Below are positions 59,490-64,000 of a DNA stretch of 64,000 bases, piece by piece; position 1 is the first letter of the stretch; the number at the start of each line of letters is the position of its first letter. The notes under the pieces were generated by a model, which worked only from the letters and a program-made list of their open reading frames with translations, had not been told where the DNA came from and searched no databases. Source of the DNA: Leeia speluncae (GTDB taxonomy: Bacteria > Pseudomonadota > Gammaproteobacteria > Burkholderiales > Leeiaceae); NCBI RefSeq assembly GCF_020564625.1, contig NZ_JAJBZT010000001.1, forward strand, positions 434,001-498,000, in the 5' to 3' direction. Position numbers and translations under genes: made by a program.

Positions 59490-62180
59490 CTAGGCCCGTA
59501 CCTCGCCAAAAACATGTTGCCACAAGGTTTTTACTGCTTGTTGCTCTTGATAGAGGTTTTCTTCCGGGATGCGATTGTTTTGTTGACCTGCTAGCCTCAG
59601 TATATGTTGTTGATGTCTTAGGGTGCGATAAGCATTACTTGCGGCGAGTGCAACCCCTGGCGGCAAAATACCTTGCAACCCAGCCACATTCAGTAGGGCA
59701 ATATTACCACTGTTGCGTGTTAACTCAGGGTGTTTGGGCGAAAGCGCAAGCACTAAGTACTGAACACAAAACTCAACATCGATTAACCCACCCGCATCAT
59801 GCTTTACATCGAACATCCCTTCCTTCATCGGGTGAGCATCGTGCATTTTTTGGCGCATTTCCATTACTTCTGTTTTGAGTGGCGCCATGTCTCTATGGTT
59901 CGTTAAAACCGCCAATTTAATATCATCAAATTGCTGACCAACCAATGGATCGCCAGCAACAAAGCGTGCGCGAGTTAATGCTTGGTGTTCCCAAACCCAT
60001 GCCGCACGGGATTGGTACTCAGTAAATGCTTCAACACTCGACACTAATAACCCACTTTCGCCATTTGGTCGCAAGCGTAAATCTAGCTCGTAGACGATTC
60101 CTCCTGCTGTTGGCGTTGTTAGCCACGACGATAGCCTTTTTGCCAAGCGTGCATAGTTTTCTGATGCGTCAGGATGATCGTCATCATATAAAAAGATGAT
60201 GTCTAAGTCGGTGGCATAACCAATTTCTTTGCCACCTAATTTGCCATATCCAATTACCGCAAACTTGGGGTCTTCAATATGCTTTTGTTTAATTTCTTTC
60301 CAGCAACGTGGTATGCAGGCTTCTAAGATAATATCGGCCAAGTCTGAAAGATAGTCTCCCAATGCTTCGACAGAATGCATGCCGGCTAAATCCTGCGCAG
60401 CTAAGCGAAATACCTGTGTGTGGTGAACATGGCGTAAGACTTGCATGATTTGCTCGGTGTCACCAGCTACTTCGTCTAATGCCTCATTTAGCTCTTGTCT
60501 TAGTTTTTCTTTATCTTGCGCTTGGTACAGAATCCTGCCATCTAAGAGTTCATCTAGCAAAATAGGGTGGCTAGTGAGGTATTCAGACACCCAAGGGCTA
60601 GCACCATACAAATTCGCCAATTTTTGAAGTGTCTGCGGGTGCTCTACTAACAAGGCAAGGTAGGATTCTCGTCGACTAATTGCCTCCATCAAGCTTAATA
60701 ATCTGGTTAGCGTGATGTCAGGCATTGGTTGCTTAGAGGCTACTGCAATCAGTGGTGCAATGAGTAAGTCGAATCGTCGTTTGCAACTGGTAGGTAAATT
60801 TAGATACCGGTGACTCGTTCGAATACTACATAGCCGTTGCCTGGTTTGATCTGGATCTCTAAATCCTAATGTTGCTAAAGAATCATTCGTTGATTCTTGC
60901 GATTCACAATCTAACCAAATGCCGTCAAGTGGATGACTTGCATTATCCATTGGGGCAATAAACACCTGCTCGAAGTGACGGCTAACTAAATGGCGATGTG
61001 TATCTAATTCTTTTAATAGCGCATCATATGAAGGGCAGTCCATTGCCATGGCTAAGCGATGCTGATCTTCTGGTTGTCTTGGTAAGGTTTGCGTTTGTTG
61101 GTCGTCTAAGTATTGAATGCGGTGCTCTAGTCTTCTTAAGAAATGATAAGCCACACTTAATTCATCAACGGTTTGCTCTGGCAGCAAGCCTAGGCTGGCA
61201 ATTTCGGTTAGCGCTATCCGTGTACTTTTTACTTGCAGTTTTGGCGTGCGCCCACCTCGGATCAATTGAAAAATTTGGGCTATAAATTCAACTTCCCGGA
61301 TGCCGCCCGGGCCTAATTTAATATCGTCTGTTTTGTCTCTGCGATTTACTTCTCGACGAATTTGGCTATGTAAGTCCCGAATTGAACTATACGCGCCATA
61401 GTCTAGGTATTTTCTGAAAACAAATGGCTTGATTAAATCGTATAAGCCAGATTCTTCTCCTGTCAGGATGCGCGCTTTCATCCATGCATAACGTTCCCAT
61501 TCTCTACCTTGAGTGACTAAGTAGTTTTCAAGCATAGCGTGGCTAGCGACAAGTGGGCCTGAATCCCCATGCGGACGTAAGCGCATATCGACCCGGAAGA
61601 CAAATCCATCGCCAGTGACATCATTGAGCGATTTAATAATGCGTTGACCAAGGCGAGTAAAATACTCTGCGTTTCTAATGACTCGCGGGCCTGTAGTGTC
61701 ACCATCTTCTGGGTAAATAAAGATTAAATCGATATCAGAAGAAACATTTAATTCTGCTCCGCCTAATTTACCCATGCCAACAATGGCAAGTGTTTGTTGC
61801 GTATTGGTTTCTTCACCAATTGGCGCACCATGAATCGCTTCAAGGTTTTTGGTGTGGTAAGTCAATGCGCTAGAAACTGTAAACTCTGCAAAACGAGTTA
61901 CCGAGGTGACTACCTCATCTAAGCTGGCCAAGTCATTTACATCTCGAATAATGAGGTGAACCATCATTTTTCGGCGTAATTGTCTGAGTTGGCTATTAAA
62001 TTCTTCATCAGAACTCGGGTTGGCAAATTGACTTTGCCAACGCTGGAAGACTTCTGTATCCAGTGGCTGATCAATTTGACTCAGTAACTCACTTGTCCAG
62101 TCTGGATTGATGTTAGTCACTCTGGTGACGTAGTGGCTAACGGAGCAGGCTTTTTGCAGCAATTTTTGTGTCTCAGGCAT
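59490..62180 (-). CDS. glnE: Glutamine synthetase adenylyltransferase
   Basis: An 896-aa bifunctional enzyme that adds and removes AMP on glutamine synthetase according to PII state. Two nucleotidyltransferase domains are visible: the N-terminal deadenylylase with GMGKLGGAELNVSSDIDLIF (about 150-168) and the C-terminal adenylylase with GYGKLGGKEIGYATDLDIIF (about 645-665). Both GS(x)DxD metal motifs are intact (SSDIDLI, ATDLDII). HDAGGLIDVEFCVQYLV is near the C-terminus. Length is typical. It is divergent from the YhdP-like gene. Confidence 0.96.
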   Translation of the reverse strand: MPETQKLLQKACSVSHYVTRVTNINPDWTSELLSQIDQPLDTEVFQRWQSQFANPSSDEEFNSQLRQLRRKMMVHLIIRDVNDLASLDEVVTSVTRFAEFTVSSALTYHTKNLEAIHGAPIGEETNTQQTLAIVGMGKLGGAELNVSSDIDLIFIYPEDGDTTGPRVIRNAEYFTRLGQRIIKSLNDVTGDGFVFRVDMRLRPHGDSGPLVASHAMLENYLVTQGREWERYAWMKARILTGEESGLYDLIKPFVFRKYLDYGAYSSIRDLHSQIRREVNRRDKTDDIKLGPGGIREVEFIAQIFQLIRGGRTPKLQVKSTRIALTEIASLGLLPEQTVDELSVAYHFLRRLEHRIQYLDDQQTQTLPRQPEDQHRLAMAMDCPSYDALLKELDTHRHLVSRHFEQVFIAPMDNASHPLDGIWLDCESQESTNDSLATLGFRDPDQTRQRLCSIRTSHRYLNLPTSCKRRFDLLIAPLIAVASKQPMPDITLTRLLSLMEAISRRESYLALLVEHPQTLQKLANLYGASPWVSEYLTSHPILLDELLDGRILYQAQDKEKLRQELNEALDEVAGDTEQIMQVLRHVHHTQVFRLAAQDLAGMHSVEALGDYLSDLADIILEACIPRCWKEIKQKHIEDPKFAVIGYGKLGGKEIGYATDLDIIFLYDDDHPDASENYARLAKRLSSWLTTPTAGGIVYELDLRLRPNGESGLLVSSVEAFTEYQSRAAWVWEHQALTRARFVAGDPLVGQQFDDIKLAVLTNHRDMAPLKTEVMEMRQKMHDAHPMKEGMFDVKHDAGGLIDVEFCVQYLVLALSPKHPELTRNSGNIALLNVAGLQGILPPGVALAASNAYRTLRHQQHILRLAGQQNNRIPEENLYQEQQAVKTLWQHVFGEVRA

Positions 62181-62355
62181 GATTTGTTCCGGGAATTGAT
62201 CTATTAAGTGTCAATTTTCATTACTTTGCAGAAACTTAACGTCAAGTCACTGCGTCACACTGCTACAAGCATACATTTCACAGGTAGAATGCAAACAAGG
62301 GAAATGTACGGCGAAGTACAAATTAAAACTAGCATAGCATTTGGTTGGACGCTAA

Positions 62356-64000
62356 TTGTTCGAAAATATCAAAAACTCTTTTCAACGATGGTATTCGGAA
62401 AAAAAAGCGGCAGGCTTTTTTCTGAGACTGATCGGATTCATCTGGCGTTGGACCAGAAGAATTGTGCTGTCTGTCGTTATCCTCGTTTGTACAATCATGA
62501 TTGTGCTTCGCTACTGGTTATTGCCGGATATTAATCGATATAAACCCAATGTAGAGCAACTGCTCAGTCAAGCGATGGGCGTGAATGTCACCATTGCTTT
62601 GCTAGAGGCCGATTGGCAGGGACTAAATCCACATCTATCCACTTATGGCCTCACCATTTACGACCCGCAAAAAAGACCTGCGATTTACTTAGATAAAGTA
62701 GAAGGGACGATCTCTTGGTGGACGCTGTCTACGCTTGATCTCCGTTTCCGCTCGTTAAATTTTGATGCGCCGGAACTGTATTTCAGAAAACATAAAGATG
62801 GACTCATCGAATTAGCCGGAATTCCGTTAAATCAGGAAAAAAATCCTTCTGATAACTCATCCATGGGTAACTGGCTCCTACGCCAAGGAGAGATTAATAT
62901 CCGCGGCGCGAGTTTATCTTGGGATGATGAGAGTAAACCAACCCCATTAGTGTTAAAACAAGTTAGTTTATCGCTGCAAAACGGCTTCTTTAGACATGAT
63001 TTCTTATTACTTGCAAAACCGCCTGCAGAACTTGCTACTACGCTAGATATTCGAGCCAATATGCGTGGCAGAGATATCAACCGTATTAATGAATGGAAAG
63101 GGAAAGTATTTGTCCGGCTTGATTCAACCGATCTTCCATTATGGAAAAATTGGTTGCCAGCATCCGTTGCCGCGCATCCGTCTTATCCAAGTAAGGGCAA
63201 AGGCGGGGTTCGCGCTTGGTTTAATGTGGCAGATGGTCGCGTAAGTAGTGCTACGCTGGATATGGCATTACGTAATGTAGAAGCGCAGTTATCAAAAAAT
63301 GCAAAAGTGATCCCGCTGAAATCATTAACCGGACGGTTGTCTTGGGAAATGGACACAGAGCAGGTAGATATTGCTACCAATAACTTAAAATTATCCCTCA
63401 CTAATGGTACAGCACTCCCCGCACTCACCATGAATGCGTCGCTACAACGTGGGAAGGGTTCTACAATCACTGGCGGCAGTGCAAGAGCAGAACATTTGCC
63501 TCTTGCCCCACTCGCCACGCTATCGCAATTTTTGCCGATTGCTGACCAAATCAAACAACCACTATTGACGATGTCACCTAGCGGCAGCATTGATGATATG
63601 AAGGTTGCTTGGAAAGGCGAGAAAAATCTATCGCAATTTACGCTTTCAGGTGAGTTTAACCAGTTAGTGACAAAACCTTGGCAGGATGTGCCAGGGTTAT
63701 CTGGCATTTCTGGTTCAGTAAACGTATCTGACAAAGATGGCGAACTCAATGTAAAAGGTAAACAAGTTCATTTGGATTGGCCATCTGTCTTTGCTGTTCC
63801 ATTAAATACCGATCAATTAGATGCGCGAGTGCGTTGGGAAAAGCAAAATGGGCAATGGGCGGTAACCTTAGATCGCATTGCATTAAAAGGCCCTGAAGCA
63901 GAAGGCACATTTGCAGGCCGTTACCAGACTGAGGCTAAAGGGGCTGGTTGGATTGATTTACGCGGGACATTAAAAAGAGGCTCTGCAAACGCGGTATGGA
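62356..64000 (+). CDS. YhdP-family (AsmA-like) protein, 5' part only
   Basis: An open frame runs to the right edge of the window, about 548 codons shown; typical YhdP proteins exceed 1200 aa. It starts with basic residues and one membrane segment (RIVLSVVILVCTIMIVLRYW), then LLPDINRYKPNVEQLLSQAM and EADWQGLNPHLSTYGLTIYD, the DUF3971/YhdP N-terminal signature, followed by beta-rich repeats. AsmA-like proteins span the periplasm and help transport phospholipids to the outer membrane. An in-frame TAA precedes a TTG at 62356, the earliest possible start; a later GTG (62464) or ATG would cut into the membrane segment. The start is uncertain. Confidence 0.88.
   Translation, partial: MFENIKNSFQRWYSEKKAAGFFLRLIGFIWRWTRRIVLSVVILVCTIMIVLRYWLLPDINRYKPNVEQLLSQAMGVNVTIALLEADWQGLNPHLSTYGLTIYDPQKRPAIYLDKVEGTISWWTLSTLDLRFRSLNFDAPELYFRKHKDGLIELAGIPLNQEKNPSDNSSMGNWLLRQGEINIRGASLSWDDESKPTPLVLKQVSLSLQNGFFRHDFLLLAKPPAELATTLDIRANMRGRDINRINEWKGKVFVRLDSTDLPLWKNWLPASVAAHPSYPSKGKGGVRAWFNVADGRVSSATLDMALRNVEAQLSKNAKVIPLKSLTGRLSWEMDTEQVDIATNNLKLSLTNGTALPALTMNASLQRGKGSTITGGSARAEHLPLAPLATLSQFLPIADQIKQPLLTMSPSGSIDDMKVAWKGEKNLSQFTLSGEFNQLVTKPWQDVPGLSGISGSVNVSDKDGELNVKGKQVHLDWPSVFAVPLNTDQLDARVRWEKQNGQWAVTLDRIALKGPEAEGTFAGRYQTEAKGAGWIDLRGTLKRGSANAVW

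Noticed and set aside
62208-62534. A 108-codon frame overlapping the YhdP-like start
   Set aside because: It overlaps the frame that carries the YhdP signature and membrane segment, and its own product has no recognisable features.
1-64000. CRISPR array or cas genes
   Set aside because: No regularly spaced repeats and no cas-like protein were seen.

Overview
The window reads as a chromosomal segment of a betaproteobacterium, most likely of the Neisseriales. The clues are the block glnE - ilvE - small zinc-finger protein - waaF, a DUF3579 gene, typA, an AlgC-type phosphomannomutase/phosphoglucomutase, and a rhizobial/Ralstonia-style uptake-hydrogenase cluster with its own H2 sensor. The species cannot be fixed from the sequence alone.

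Region 1 (1-20.4 kb) looks like accessory DNA. It holds an IS5-family remnant, an AlpA-type regulator, a HipA-type kinase gene with a small partner and a divergent Xre repressor that has two clear operators, two Old-Yellow-Enzyme systems with their regulators (TetR and LysR), and a one-carbon set (purU, folD, a branched-chain-type binding protein, two tandem GlxA/AraC regulators) resembling the end of a glycine-betaine/sarcosine catabolic locus. Next comes a stretch of about 1.1 kb with no credible protein gene but crowded with hairpins, directly upstream of an unrecognised 272-aa protein. Last is a P4-like integrase 143 bp from the 3' half of a proline tRNA (anticodon GGG), a typical integration scar. 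The intact tRNA copy is not in the window, so the left end of the element lies outside or has been lost.

Region 2 (20.4-28 kb) holds an IS3-family ruin, sbcD-sbcC, a WYL-domain regulator behind a perfect 16-bp inverted repeat, and two small uncharacterised genes.

Region 3 (28-48.8 kb) is a complete uptake-hydrogenase locus: hupSLC (O2-tolerant group-1 [NiFe] hydrogenase and its cytochrome b), a HigA-like gene, hupDFGHIJK, hypABFCDE, hoxA, the H2-sensing hydrogenase hupUV with kinase hupT, and hupE. Three promoters in this region share TGGCAY-N5-TTGATTG, a sigma-54-like layout. The inferred circuit is: H2 is sensed by HupUV, which controls HupT; HupT phosphorylates HoxA; HoxA governs the three promoters; HypA-F and HupD-K assemble the enzyme and HupE supplies nickel.

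Region 4 (48.8-64 kb) is housekeeping: typA, a RidA-like protein, DUF3579, glutaminase, an EAL-HDOD protein, algC, a YheT-like hydrolase, a SnoaL-like protein, waaF, a zinc-finger protein, ilvE, glnE, and the first 1.6 kb of a YhdP-family gene cut by the window end.
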